The notes beneath the pieces are model-generated. The model was given only the letters and a program-made list of their open reading frames with translations, was not told the origin of the DNA and made no database searches. Below, in pieces: positions 6,800-13,222 of a stretch of DNA of 16,677 nt; position 1 is the stretch's first letter; every line of letters begins with the position of its first letter. The stretch comes from Caldilineaceae bacterium (lineage in GTDB: Bacteria; Chloroflexota; Anaerolineae; Caldilineales; Caldilineaceae), in the NCBI GenBank assembly GCA_015494005.1, contig WGCB01000379.1:1-16677 (forward strand), given 5' to 3'. The position numbers were made by a program, and so were the translations under genes.

Positions 6800-7510
6800 A
6801 TGGGTGTTCAGAGCCTTGCTCAGCCGAAAATCGAAAAGGAGCATCGCCCCGGAAGGATCAACAAGGCCAAGGTGCTGTACGTTTTGGCTGGGCTGCCTGT
6901 GGTGGCCATCCTGGCTTTCGCCATCTTCCGGCCCATTCGAGTGCTCCCCCGCATCGATCTGGCCCCCAGCTACGTCTTCACGGACCAGGACGGCCAGCGC
7001 TTCTCCAGCGAGGATATGCGGGCCAAGATCGTGCTCTACAACTTCGCGTACACCCACTGCGGCGCGGCCTGCGACGACACCTTCCAGGTGATGCGGGATG
7101 TCCAGGCCCGGCTGGGCGAGCTGGATCCCGAGAGCCCAGAGGTGCACATGGTCACCATTTCCCTGGATCCGGAGCGGGATGGGCCGGAGCAGCTGCGGGC
7201 CTACGCGGCCCAGGTGGGGGGCGGGGACAACTGGCATTTCATCACTGGGCCGCCCCAGCAGCTGAAGAACGTGGTGGGCGGCGGCTTTGAGCTGTTCTAC
7301 GAGTCGGCAGAGGACGGCTCCATTCGCTTCCAGCCCACGCTGCTCCTGGTGGACGGCTGGAACATCCTGCGGGCCGAGTATCGAGGCGATCTCCCCACCT
7401 CGGAGGAGATGTTCGAGGACGTGGATCTGCTGGCCACAGAGGCGGTGAAGAGCAAAGGGGTCAGCCGCTTCGCCTACGAAGCGGCCCACCTCTTCCTCTG
7501 CTATCCTTGA
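6800..7510 (+). CDS. SCO1/SenC-family oxidase assembly protein lacking the copper-ligand His
   Basis: 236 residues. One N-terminal membrane helix (about 24-44) anchors an extracytoplasmic thioredoxin-like domain. The redox CxxxC motif is YTHCGAACDDTF (Cys87, Cys91), and SLDPERDGPEQLRAY (121-135) is typical of the family. SCO proteins metallate or reduce the CuA site of cytochrome oxidase subunit II. In characterised SCOs a histidine about 86-87 residues after the second Cys completes the copper site. Here that position (within IRFQPTLLLVDG) is Gln178. A thiol-disulfide reductase role on CuA cysteines may therefore be likelier than copper delivery. The short C-terminal tail FAYEAAHLFLCYP is unusual and carries His230 and Cys234. 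AGGA (6789-6792) lies 7 bases before the ATG. The oxidase genes start 171 bp downstream. Confidence 0.88.
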   Translation: MGVQSLAQPKIEKEHRPGRINKAKVLYVLAGLPVVAILAFAIFRPIRVLPRIDLAPSYVFTDQDGQRFSSEDMRAKIVLYNFAYTHCGAACDDTFQVMRDVQARLGELDPESPEVHMVTISLDPERDGPEQLRAYAAQVGGGDNWHFITGPPQQLKNVVGGGFELFYESAEDGSIRFQPTLLLVDGWNILRAEYRGDLPTSEEMFEDVDLLATEAVKSKGVSRFAYEAAHLFLCYP

Positions 7511-7573
7511 GGCCCTGGCGGATGCTGGCCGGTGTCTCCAAACCTTGTTCGGGCAACCGTTCCTGTAGACCGT

Positions 7574-7599
7574 TGCTGTCGTAGACTGCTGTCGTAGAC
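7574..7599. repeat. 13-bp perfect tandem repeat upstream of the oxidase genes
   Basis: TGCTGTCGTAGAC occurs twice back to back (7574-7586, 7587-7599). A partial upstream copy of GTAGAC lies at 7565-7570. A second pair, CGATTCA (7619-7625 and 7632-7638), has the same 13-bp spacing. The array is in the 171-bp gap between the SCO gene and the subunit IIa gene. A regulator-binding role is possible but not shown. No clear promoter hexamers were found in this gap. Confidence 0.75.
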
Positions 7600-7681
7600 C
7601 ATCGTTGTATCCGTGCGGCGATTCACGCAGACGATTCAATCATCCTTGTCTTTCCAATCCATCTTGCACTAGGAGGCTGCT

Positions 7682-7801
7682 ATGAAAGATCCGGACACCC
7701 CGAAAGGGGCACTGGCATTGATGTTGGTCTACGTCCTAATCATCATCGCCCTGTGGTCGAACGTCTATTTCACCGTACTGTCTAGAGGAGCAACGCAATA
7801 A
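7682..7801 (+). CDS. cbaD: ba3-type cytochrome c oxidase subunit IIa
   Basis: 39 residues: a short polar N-terminus (MKDPDTPKG), one membrane helix (about residues 10-33, with LMLVYVLIIIALW) and a short tail. It matches the single-helix subunit IIa of ba3 (B-type) oxidases in size (Thermus about 34 residues), topology and position directly before subunit II. That subunit supplies the helix which other oxidases have as the first helix of subunit II. AGGAGG (7671-7676) lies 5 bases before the ATG. Its TAA shares one base with the subunit II ATG (TAATG), so the two are translationally coupled. The coding potential is supported by this coupling and by the ribosome site, despite the small size. 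Confidence 0.88.
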   Translation: MKDPDTPKGALALMLVYVLIIIALWSNVYFTVLSRGATQ

Positions 7802-8292
7802 TGCACATAGACCGATACGAACAGATCTGGATTCGCATCTCAGTGGCCGTGCTTGTGATCTTCATGATCGGCATCGTCGTTGCCGGCTGGTCGCTGAGCA
7901 TTCAGGTGCCCGGCGTCTACGGCCGGGTGGATCCCAATACCGTCACCGAGCCGGGCAGCCCCTGGGCCGAGCCGGGTCTGCGGGAACTGGCTCCGGGCAA
8001 GTACGAGGCCTACATTCTGGCCCAGATCTGGACCTTCGTCCCCGGGGAGATCCGGGTGCCAGCCGGTTCGGAGGTGACCTTCTACGTCACCAGCAAAGAT
8101 GTCCAGCACGGCTTCCGCATCCAGGACACCAACCTGAGCTTCATGGTCCTGCCCGGTCAGATCTCCAAGATGACTCACCGCTTCGAGGAGCCCGGCGAGT
8201 ACGTTTTCGTCTGCCACGAGTACTGCGGTGTGGGGCACCACACCATGGCCGGCAAGCTCATTGTGGAAGAGGCCGTGGCCAGCAACCAATAG
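7801..8292 (+). CDS. cbaB: ba3-type cytochrome c oxidase subunit II (CuA)
   Basis: 163 residues, close to Thermus CbaB (about 168). One membrane helix (about 13-33) is followed by an extracytoplasmic cupredoxin domain that accepts electrons from cytochrome c. The binuclear CuA ligands are complete: His103 (DVQHGF), Cys138, Glu140 (backbone), Cys142, His146 and Met149, in CHEYCGVGHHTM. They sit at a constant offset of 11 from the Thermus ligands as I remember them (His114 to Met160). A single helix, rather than two, is the B-type pattern and explains the need for subunit IIa just upstream. The ATG overlaps the preceding stop, and subunit I starts 43 bp downstream. Confidence 0.97.
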   Translation: MHIDRYEQIWIRISVAVLVIFMIGIVVAGWSLSIQVPGVYGRVDPNTVTEPGSPWAEPGLRELAPGKYEAYILAQIWTFVPGEIRVPAGSEVTFYVTSKDVQHGFRIQDTNLSFMVLPGQISKMTHRFEEPGEYVFVCHEYCGVGHHTMAGKLIVEEAVASNQ

Positions 8293-8335
8293 CTTCCTTG
8301 AGACCAATTCCAGCGCCATTTCGAGGAGAAAATAT

Positions 8336-10027
8336 ATGTCTGTACAGTCCATTCCGCAACCGGCTGCCGGCGCCGATGCCCACAGCAGCGAGGCTCGCTT
8401 CAGCCTGGAGAACAAGCTGACCGGCTGGCACATCGGCGTGGCCATGGCTGCCCTGTCCATCGGTGTCACTCTAGGCATCATGCAGGGCTTCGAACATCTG
8501 GGGATCGACCTCTACAAGTACACGGCTCCGGCCTTCAAGACCTACTATCAGGGCCTGACCATCCACGGTGTGCTCAATGCGCTGGTCTGGACCACCTTCT
8601 TCATCGTTGGATTCTTCACCACGGCCATCACCCGGAGCCTGGACCGCCCTCTGAAGTACCCCTGGATCAACGTGCTGGGCTTCGTGCTCATGTTCGTGGG
8701 CCTGCTCATGGCCACCTACCCCCTCCTGGCCAACCTGGCCACTGTGCTCTACACGTTCTACCCGCCCATGCAGGCCCATTGGACCTTCTATCTGGGGCTG
8801 ACCCTGGTGGTGGTGGGCTCCTGGGTGGCTGGCTATGGCTTCTACTTCACCCTCCACGCCTGGCGGAAGGAGAACCCGGGCAAGCGGACCCCCTTCATCG
8901 CCCTGGCCAGCACCATCACCATGGTCATGTGGCAGATCGCCACCCTGGGCGTGGCTGTGGAGATCCTGACCATGCTCCTGCCCTGGTCCCTGGGGCTCAT
9001 CAAAGGCACGGATCCTCTGCTGGCCCGAACCTACTTCTGGTACACCGGTCATCCCCTGGTCTACTTCTGGCTGCTGCCCGCCTACGTGGCCTGGTACGGC
9101 ATGGTGCCCAAGCAGGCCGGGGGCAAGATGTTCAGCGACAGCCTGGCCCGCCTGGTCTTCTGGCTCTTCCTGCTCCTCTCCACGCCCGTGGGCTTCCACC
9201 ACCAGTACACGGACCCGGGCATCCCTCAGGGCTGGAAGTTCATCCACGCGCTCCTCACCTACGGCGTGGCCTTCCCCAGCCTGCTGACGGCCTTCACCGT
9301 GGCGGCTTCCCTGGAGATCGGTGGCCGGGCCCGAGGCGGCAAGGGCTGGTTCGGCTGGATCCGCAAACTGCCCTGGGACAACCCCTCCTACACAGCCCAG
9401 AACCTGGCCATGATCCTCTTCGCCTTCGGTGGCATCAGCGGCATCACCAACGCCTCCTACAACGTGAACCTGGCCGTCCACAACACGGTCTGGATCCCTG
9501 GCCACTTCCACCTGACCGTGGGTTCGGCCACCACCTTGACCTTCTTCGGCATCGCCTACTGGCTGGTGCCCAAACTCACGGGCAAGCAACTCTACAAGCC
9601 CAAGCTGGCCCTGGCCCAGGCCTGGACCTGGTTCTTCGGCATGATCTTCTTCGGGAACGGCTTCCATCTGTTGGGTCTCCACTACGGCGTGCCCCGGCGC
9701 ACCATGCTGGGCGCGGCTGTCTACCGGGATCCGGCCTGGACGCCCTTCCTCATCGAGGTGTTCGTGGGCGTGCTCCTCCTGACCACCAGCGCCATCCTTT
9801 TCTACTGGGTGATCATCGGCACCCTGGCCCACAAGAAGCGGCTGGAGAAACCGGTGGAGATGCCCATCGCCGAGGCCGCGGACCCCACTCCGGTGCCGGC
9901 CTGGCTGGATACCTGGAAGCCTTGGCTCTACGGTGCTATCGCCCTGATCATCATCGCCTACGGGCCCATGCTCTACACGCTGATATCCGAAATGCAACTC
10001 ACCTCGCCGGGCTTCCGGGTCTGGTGA
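8336..10027 (+). CDS. cbaA: ba3-type cytochrome c oxidase subunit I
   Basis: 563 residues, nearly the length of Thermus CbaA (about 562). It is a polytopic haem-copper core that reduces O2 to water and pumps protons. Haem and copper ligands are all visible: His77 (TIHGV) and His392 for the low-spin haem, His390 (IPGHFH) for haem a3, and His239, His288 and His289 (GFHH) for CuB. Tyr243 (GHPLVYFWLLPAY) is the tyrosine expected to cross-link to His239. The start is the ATG at 8336, with GAGGAG (8323-8328) 7 bases upstream. The open frame extends further 5' but overlaps subunit II, and the protein begins naturally with a polar MSVQSIPQPAAG tail. No subunit III gene follows, as usual for B-type oxidases. 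A strong hairpin 45 bp after the stop ends the operon. Confidence 0.98.
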   Translation: MSVQSIPQPAAGADAHSSEARFSLENKLTGWHIGVAMAALSIGVTLGIMQGFEHLGIDLYKYTAPAFKTYYQGLTIHGVLNALVWTTFFIVGFFTTAITRSLDRPLKYPWINVLGFVLMFVGLLMATYPLLANLATVLYTFYPPMQAHWTFYLGLTLVVVGSWVAGYGFYFTLHAWRKENPGKRTPFIALASTITMVMWQIATLGVAVEILTMLLPWSLGLIKGTDPLLARTYFWYTGHPLVYFWLLPAYVAWYGMVPKQAGGKMFSDSLARLVFWLFLLLSTPVGFHHQYTDPGIPQGWKFIHALLTYGVAFPSLLTAFTVAASLEIGGRARGGKGWFGWIRKLPWDNPSYTAQNLAMILFAFGGISGITNASYNVNLAVHNTVWIPGHFHLTVGSATTLTFFGIAYWLVPKLTGKQLYKPKLALAQAWTWFFGMIFFGNGFHLLGLHYGVPRRTMLGAAVYRDPAWTPFLIEVFVGVLLLTTSAILFYWVIIGTLAHKKRLEKPVEMPIAEAADPTPVPAWLDTWKPWLYGAIALIIIAYGPMLYTLISEMQLTSPGFRVW

Positions 10028-10071
10028 GTCGCTGGCGCCGCGAGGCGTCCGTTTTGGACAACGCTGGAAGA

Positions 10072-10116
10072 AATGGCACGGGCATGCTGCAACTTGCCCG
10101 TGCCATTCCCTCTTTT
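10072..10116 (+). terminator. Terminator of the oxidase operon
   Basis: A perfect 13-bp stem, AATGGCACGGGCA (10072-10084) with TGCCCGTGCCATT (10095-10107), has a 10-base loop and is followed by TCTTTT (10111-10116). Confidence 0.82.
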
Positions 10117-10138
10117 CAGATGGCCTCCTCTGGCCGTC

Positions 10139-10168
10139 TTCTCAAACCCCTGTGATTTCGTTTATACT
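10139..10168 (+). promoter_or_regulatory. Candidate promoter of the cytochrome c gene
   Basis: TATACT (10163-10168) is a good -10 box. The best -35 is TTCTCA (10139-10144) with an 18-bp spacer (4 of 6 matches). It lies after the oxidase terminator and 17 bp before the cytochrome ATG, so the cytochrome can be expressed separately. Confidence 0.5.
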
Positions 10169-10185
10169 CGAAAGGAGAAAGGTTT

Positions 10186-10644
10186 ATGCGTGGTACACGA
10201 AAGTTCGCCCTGTTGCTCACCCTGTTGCTGGCCTTGGGGCTGGTGCTCAGCGCCTGCGGTGGCGGTGACAAGAAGGAAGAGGCCGCCCCAGCGGAGGCCC
10301 CAGCCGCCCAGGAAGAGGCCGCCCCGGCCGCGGCAGGGGATCCGGCCAAGGGCGAGGAGCTCTTCAAGCAGACTACTTTGAACGGCGCCCCTGGGTGCAT
10401 CACCTGCCACTCCCTGGATCCGGACGTCACCTTAGTCGGGCCCTCCCTGGCTGGCGTGGCCACCCGGGCCGCGGAGCGGGAGCCGGGCAAGTCCGCGGAG
10501 GAGTACCTGCGGGAGTCCATCCTGGATCCCAACGCCTACGTGGTGGAGGGCTTTCCGGAAGGGGTCATGCCCCAGAACTTCGGCGATGTGCTGAGCGAGG
10601 AGGAGATCAACGACCTGGTGGCCTTCCTGCTGACGCTGAAGTAG
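10186..10644 (+). CDS. Lipoprotein c-type cytochrome
   Basis: 152 residues. The signal peptide ends in lipobox LSAC with Cys24, followed by GGG, so the mature protein should be lipid-anchored outside the membrane. An Ala/Pro/Glu-rich flexible linker (about 28-50) leads to a class I cytochrome c domain (52-152). This has the haem motif CITCH (Cys71, Cys74, His75) and a probable axial Met128 in GVMPQNFG. The wording GDPAKGEELF and SEEEINDLVAFLLTL is typical of small respiratory cytochromes c. Its position directly after the ba3 oxidase suggests it donates electrons to CuA of subunit II; that is inference. AAAGGAG (10171-10177) lies 8 bases before the ATG. Terminators on both sides make it a one-gene unit. 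Confidence 0.93.
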   Translation: MRGTRKFALLLTLLLALGLVLSACGGGDKKEEAAPAEAPAAQEEAAPAAAGDPAKGEELFKQTTLNGAPGCITCHSLDPDVTLVGPSLAGVATRAAEREPGKSAEEYLRESILDPNAYVVEGFPEGVMPQNFGDVLSEEEINDLVAFLLTLK

Positions 10645-10674
10645 GTCGGCCTGACAGGCGAGCCGATCGACAAA

Positions 10675-10713
10675 AAGCGGGAGTGCCTCGCGTGGGCGCT
10701 CCCGCTTCCTGTT
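10675..10713 (+). terminator. Terminator after the cytochrome c gene
   Basis: The stem AAGCGGGAGTGCC (10675-10687) pairs with GGCGCTCCCGCTT (10695-10707), with one G-T pair and a 7-base loop. Five A lie before it (10672-10676) and a weak T-rich tail after it. It separates the cytochrome from the convergent SHOCT-like operon and may also act on the - strand through the A-run. Confidence 0.75.
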
Positions 10714-10751
10714 TGTTGGGCCTGGTTTCGGTTTTTGGGGCCAGGAGGCGG

Positions 10752-11144
10752 CTACTCCAGGAAGATCTCCACCCGCTCGCCGTCCTCCCCCACTGCCTCG
10801 ATGATCTTGCCCAGCTGGCCGCTGAAAAGGGCCTGGCGCAACTCCTCCATGTTCAGCTCCGCCGTGTCCGGGACGAAGCGGGCGCCCACCTTCAAGCCCA
10901 GGTTCACCAGGCCGATGGGCAGGTTGATGTTCACCTTGGCCCGGCCCGTCTCCTCGTCGGTGACCCGAATGCGCACCCAGCGGGCGCTGGCCCCTGCCGG
11001 GCCCTCTGGGGCCTGACGACTGGCCTGGCGCTCCCGTTTCCGGCTCTGCTCCAGGGCCGCCAGCAGCTTGGCCCCCTCCTCCGCGGTGATGGTGCCAGCC
11101 TCCACCATGCGCAGGATCTTCATGCGTTCCTCTACAGTCGCCAT
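10752..11144 (-). CDS. Small SHOCT-like domain protein
   Basis: 130 residues. Residues 3-32 form a two-helix SHOCT-like module (EERMKILRMVEAGTITAEEG, then AKLLAALE), as in YvlB-type proteins. A basic, Gln/Ala-rich linker (34-55) follows, then a beta-rich domain beginning WVRIRVTDEETGRAKVNINLP and IGLVNLGLKVGARFVP. The C-terminus is FSGQLGKIIEAVGEDGERVEIFLE. There is no membrane helix or signal peptide. The chosen start is the ATG at 11144, because GGGAGG (11150-11155) is 5 bases before it; the GTG one codon upstream would be too close. It is the last gene of a four-gene operon, 17 bp after the beta-repeat gene. The function is unknown; the module is thought to mediate oligomerisation, and I infer contact with its operon partners. 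Confidence 0.82.
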   Translation of the reverse strand: MATVEERMKILRMVEAGTITAEEGAKLLAALEQSRKRERQASRQAPEGPAGASARWVRIRVTDEETGRAKVNINLPIGLVNLGLKVGARFVPDTAELNMEELRQALFSGQLGKIIEAVGEDGERVEIFLE

Positions 11145-11161
11145 CACGTCCTCCCGTCCAT

Positions 11162-12316
11162 CTACTCGATCTCTTCGTAGTTCTCCAGCGCAGCCAGGAG
11201 CTGCTCCGCCTCCTCCGCGGTGATCGTGCCCTCGCTCACCATGCGCAGGATGACCATGCGCTCCTGGTCCGAGACGGGCTCGTGCGCGGGCGCTTCCTCG
11301 GCCGAATCTGGGGCGGGCGAGCCTGCAGACGGGGTGTCGTCCGCGGGCTCGTGGCGGAAGCCAGCCGACCAGGTGCCTTTGATCCAGTGCTCCCGCTTCT
11401 TCTCCTGGCCCATCTCGATCTCCACTTCCTGGGCCAGGGAGCTGAATTTACGGGCCAGACGTTGCCCCAGCAGGGCGCCCAGGCGAGCGCCCACGGCTCC
11501 CAGGCCCGCGCCCGCTTTGCCCAACTTCTCGCCCAGCTCACCAAGCTCGCCCAGCTCCTGGGAGAGGCCCTGGACCTGGAGGTCCGGCAGGGCGAGGCCT
11601 CGCAGCTGCACGTCCCCGCCGGCGGCGATGGCCAGGGAGGGGGTCTGGGAGCCACCTTTCAGCCGATGCACACCCATACCATAACAAATGACCTCCCCGT
11701 TGTTCTCCACTGTCAGCTCCCCGCCACAGACCATTTTGGCCTTCAGCCCGGCCAGGCCATCCAGGCGGCAGACCACATCGCCCCCCACGTTGACCTTGGC
11801 CCCGGAGCCCTTCAGCTCGGACAGCGTCACGTCGGCTCCGGCGTTGATGGACAGATTCCCGGCCACGGCCTTGACCAGGGCGTCCCCGCCCGTGTTCAGG
11901 CGAAGGTCCTGGGCCACGCCGGTCACCTTGGCGTCTCCGCCCACATTGGCGGCAAACGCTCCTGCCACGTCCTGGGCGGTCAGGTCGCCATGACATTTCC
12001 GCACCTTGACCGTCCCCACGTGGGCCAGGGTCAGGTCCCCGGAGACGGCCTCCACGCGGACCGGCCCGGTCATCTGGCGGATGGTGGTGTCACCGGCGGC
12101 GCTGACGGTCAACTGGGCCCCGGCCGGCAGCCGGATCTGGCAGTCCTGGGCGCAGCTCAGGGTCACGGTGGCTCCAGTCTGCTCCAGGGATGGCTCGGGT
12201 CCCAGGCTTTCCACCACCAGGACGGCCCCCTCCTGGCCTTGGACGGTCACGTCCCCTTGGGCCTGGAGGATGATCTGGGGGGAGTCGCTTTCCAGCGGAA
12301 ACTCGTAGCGGTTCAT
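11162..12316 (-). CDS. Beta-repeat (DUF4097-like) protein with C-terminal SHOCT-like module
   Basis: 384 residues. Residues about 15-245 are repeating short beta-strands with a turn motif of the type (G)GD-x-V/L (GDVTV 21, GDLTL 93, GDLTA 110, GGDAKV 127, GGDALV 143, GGDVV 178, GGELTV 198, GGDVQL 233), suggesting a right-handed beta-solenoid as in DUF4097/YvlB-like proteins. A Leu/Gly-rich probable helix follows (about 250-300, with ELGELGELGEKLGKAG), then an acidic Pro/Ala-rich linker (about 311-348). The module SDQERMVILRMVSEGTITAE continues through EAEQLLAALE (349-378) and nearly duplicates that of the next gene. No signal peptide is present, so it is probably cytoplasmic. Cysteines at 55, 59, 109, 183, 197 and 211 are notable. 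It starts 3 bp after the DUF2089 gene. Role unknown; related proteins occur in envelope-stress operons. Confidence 0.82.
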   Translation of the reverse strand: MNRYEFPLESDSPQIILQAQGDVTVQGQEGAVLVVESLGPEPSLEQTGATVTLSCAQDCQIRLPAGAQLTVSAAGDTTIRQMTGPVRVEAVSGDLTLAHVGTVKVRKCHGDLTAQDVAGAFAANVGGDAKVTGVAQDLRLNTGGDALVKAVAGNLSINAGADVTLSELKGSGAKVNVGGDVVCRLDGLAGLKAKMVCGGELTVENNGEVICYGMGVHRLKGGSQTPSLAIAAGGDVQLRGLALPDLQVQGLSQELGELGELGEKLGKAGAGLGAVGARLGALLGQRLARKFSSLAQEVEIEMGQEKKREHWIKGTWSAGFRHEPADDTPSAGSPAPDSAEEAPAHEPVSDQERMVILRMVSEGTITAEEAEQLLAALENYEEIE

Positions 12317-12319
12317 GGC

Positions 12320-12718
12320 TTACTCCTTCACTCCTTGTAGGCGGCGCATGGCCTCTTCGTAGTCGATCTCGCCCTTCTCCAGCGCGTCCAGGATGGCTCG
12401 CCGCTCCTTGGCGGAGACCGAGGGCGAGGCGGCTGGCTCTTCCCGACCCGGCTCGTAGCCCAGGGCCCGGATGATCTCGTGGAGGCGGCTGCGGATGGTG
12501 GGGTAGGAGAGCCCCAGCTCTGCTTCCATGCGGGTGAGCTTCCCCTCGTTCTTCACGAAGAGCTCCAGGAAGTGGAGCTGCTCCGGGGAGAGCTGAGCGA
12601 AGGGGCTGCGGGCCAGGAAGCGGCCCTCCACCCGGGAGTCACAGGCCCGGCAGTGGAAGCTGGTGATGACGAGCTCGGGCGCCCCGCAGATGGGGCATTT
12701 GCTGGGAAATTGGTTCAT
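12320..12718 (-). CDS. DUF2089-family zinc-ribbon / HTH regulator
   Basis: 132 residues. An N-terminal zinc ribbon has CPIC (Cys8, Cys11) and CRAC (Cys23, Cys26). A helix-turn-helix region (about 43-88) reads LSPEQLHFLELFVKNEGKLT and MEAELGLSYPTIRSRLHEII, the DUF2089 signature. A short linker leads to SAKERRAILDALEKGEIDYE (102-121) and EAMRRLQG (122-129), a divergent copy of the SHOCT-like module found in the next two proteins. It is probably the DNA-binding regulator of its own operon; the promoter repeats at 13041-13105 are candidate targets. GAGG (12728-12731) lies 9 bases before the ATG. The start overlaps the preceding gene's stop as ATGA, indicating coupled translation. Confidence 0.9.
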   Translation of the reverse strand: MNQFPSKCPICGAPELVITSFHCRACDSRVEGRFLARSPFAQLSPEQLHFLELFVKNEGKLTRMEAELGLSYPTIRSRLHEIIRALGYEPGREEPAASPSVSAKERRAILDALEKGEIDYEEAMRRLQGVKE

Positions 12719-12954
12719 TGGGCGTGCCTCACAGGGAAGTTGGATCGATGGTGGTTCTGTTCTTCCAGTTGACTGTAGCGCTGCTGGAGGGTCATGCCGG
12801 CGGCCACCAGGGCCCGTCCCAGCCCGGCCAGCAGGCGGTGTCCTGGGCGGTGGCTGTGCAGGCTCGGCTCTCCGGACAGTTTGCGGGCCTCCTGCAGGAG
12901 ATCCTCCTGGTATGCTCGCGCGTACTCGGCTGTGTAGACCACTGGGTGCTGCAT
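12715..12954 (-). CDS. Small protein of unknown function, first gene of the SHOCT-like operon
   Basis: 79 residues starting MQHPVVYTAEYARAYQEDLL. The ATG at 12954 is chosen because AAGGAGG (12961-12967) lies exactly 6 bases upstream. A longer in-frame reading to 13023 would start at the transcription start and has no ribosome site. The protein is predicted mostly helical: an N-terminal amphipathic stretch (8-27), a basic loop (SLHSHRPGHR), a helix LLAGLGRALVAAGMTLQQRYSQLEE (41-65, too polar at its end to be a clear membrane segment), and a His/Arg-rich tail. I do not recognise a family. Its stop overlaps the DUF2089 start (ATGA), so the two are made together; it may bind or modulate that regulator, which is a guess. 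Confidence 0.78.
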   Translation of the reverse strand: MQHPVVYTAEYARAYQEDLLQEARKLSGEPSLHSHRPGHRLLAGLGRALVAAGMTLQQRYSQLEEQNHHRSNFPVRHAQ

Positions 12955-13028
12955 CTCACGCCTCCTTGTGGAGAACGAACTCAGGGCTGTTGTCCAAAAA
13001 CCGAAGCCCTCGATTGCTGTCACTGAAT

Positions 13029-13057
13029 ACGATACATCGGAAAATTGATTTTGTCAA
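13029..13057 (-). promoter_or_regulatory. Strong promoter of the SHOCT-like operon
   Basis: Read on the - strand: a perfect TTGACA (13057-13052), a 17-bp spacer and TATCGT (13034-13029). The start is expected near 13022, leaving about 67 bases to the first ATG at 12954. Confidence 0.85.
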
Positions 13058-13130
13058 GAGGGAATTTCAATAAAATTGATAATTTGTTTGATAAAACTGA
13101 ATTTCGTGGGTTTTCGGTGCGAGTTTCTCA
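13035..13130. promoter_or_regulatory. AT-rich promoter-upstream region with paired repeats
   Basis: This is the most AT-rich stretch of the window. It holds three repeated words: AAAATTGAT at 13041-13049 and 13072-13080 (31 bp apart, about three helical turns), TTGATAA at 13076-13082 and 13088-13094 (12 bp apart), and GAATTTC at 13062-13068 and 13099-13105 (37 bp apart). They flank the -35 box. They could be an UP element, operator sites, or both. Confidence 0.55.
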
Positions 13131-13167
13131 AAATGGGCTTTCGGGATCGGCGCCTCGGCGGTGCAAC

Positions 13168-13203
13168 GAAAAAGCCCCTGGCCATGCAGGATGACCAGGG
13201 GCT
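13168..13203 (-). terminator. Terminator of the SPFH/NfeD transcript
   Basis: AGCCCCTGG (13173-13181) pairs with CCAGGGGCT (13195-13203), and CAT/ATG pairing lies inside. On the - strand it is followed by a run of five T (13173-13169). It ends the transcript 19 bp after the SPFH stop and insulates it from the promoter of the next operon. Confidence 0.87.
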
Positions 13204-13222
13204 CTGACGGGGCTGGCTGGGG

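Noticed and set aside
8228..8335. An N-terminal extension of oxidase subunit I
   Set aside because: It overlaps the end of the CuA subunit gene, and the ATG at 8336 has its own GAGGAG site. Known subunit I proteins begin at this point.
8471..9997. A 508-codon open frame on the - strand opposite the oxidase subunit I gene
   Set aside because: Subunit I is certain from its haem and copper ligands. The antisense product is His/Glu/Gly-rich without motifs, and no ribosome site supports it.
12955..13023. A 23-residue N-terminal extension of the 79-residue protein
   Set aside because: It would begin at about the predicted transcription start without a ribosome site, whereas the ATG at 12954 has AAGGAGG at ideal spacing.
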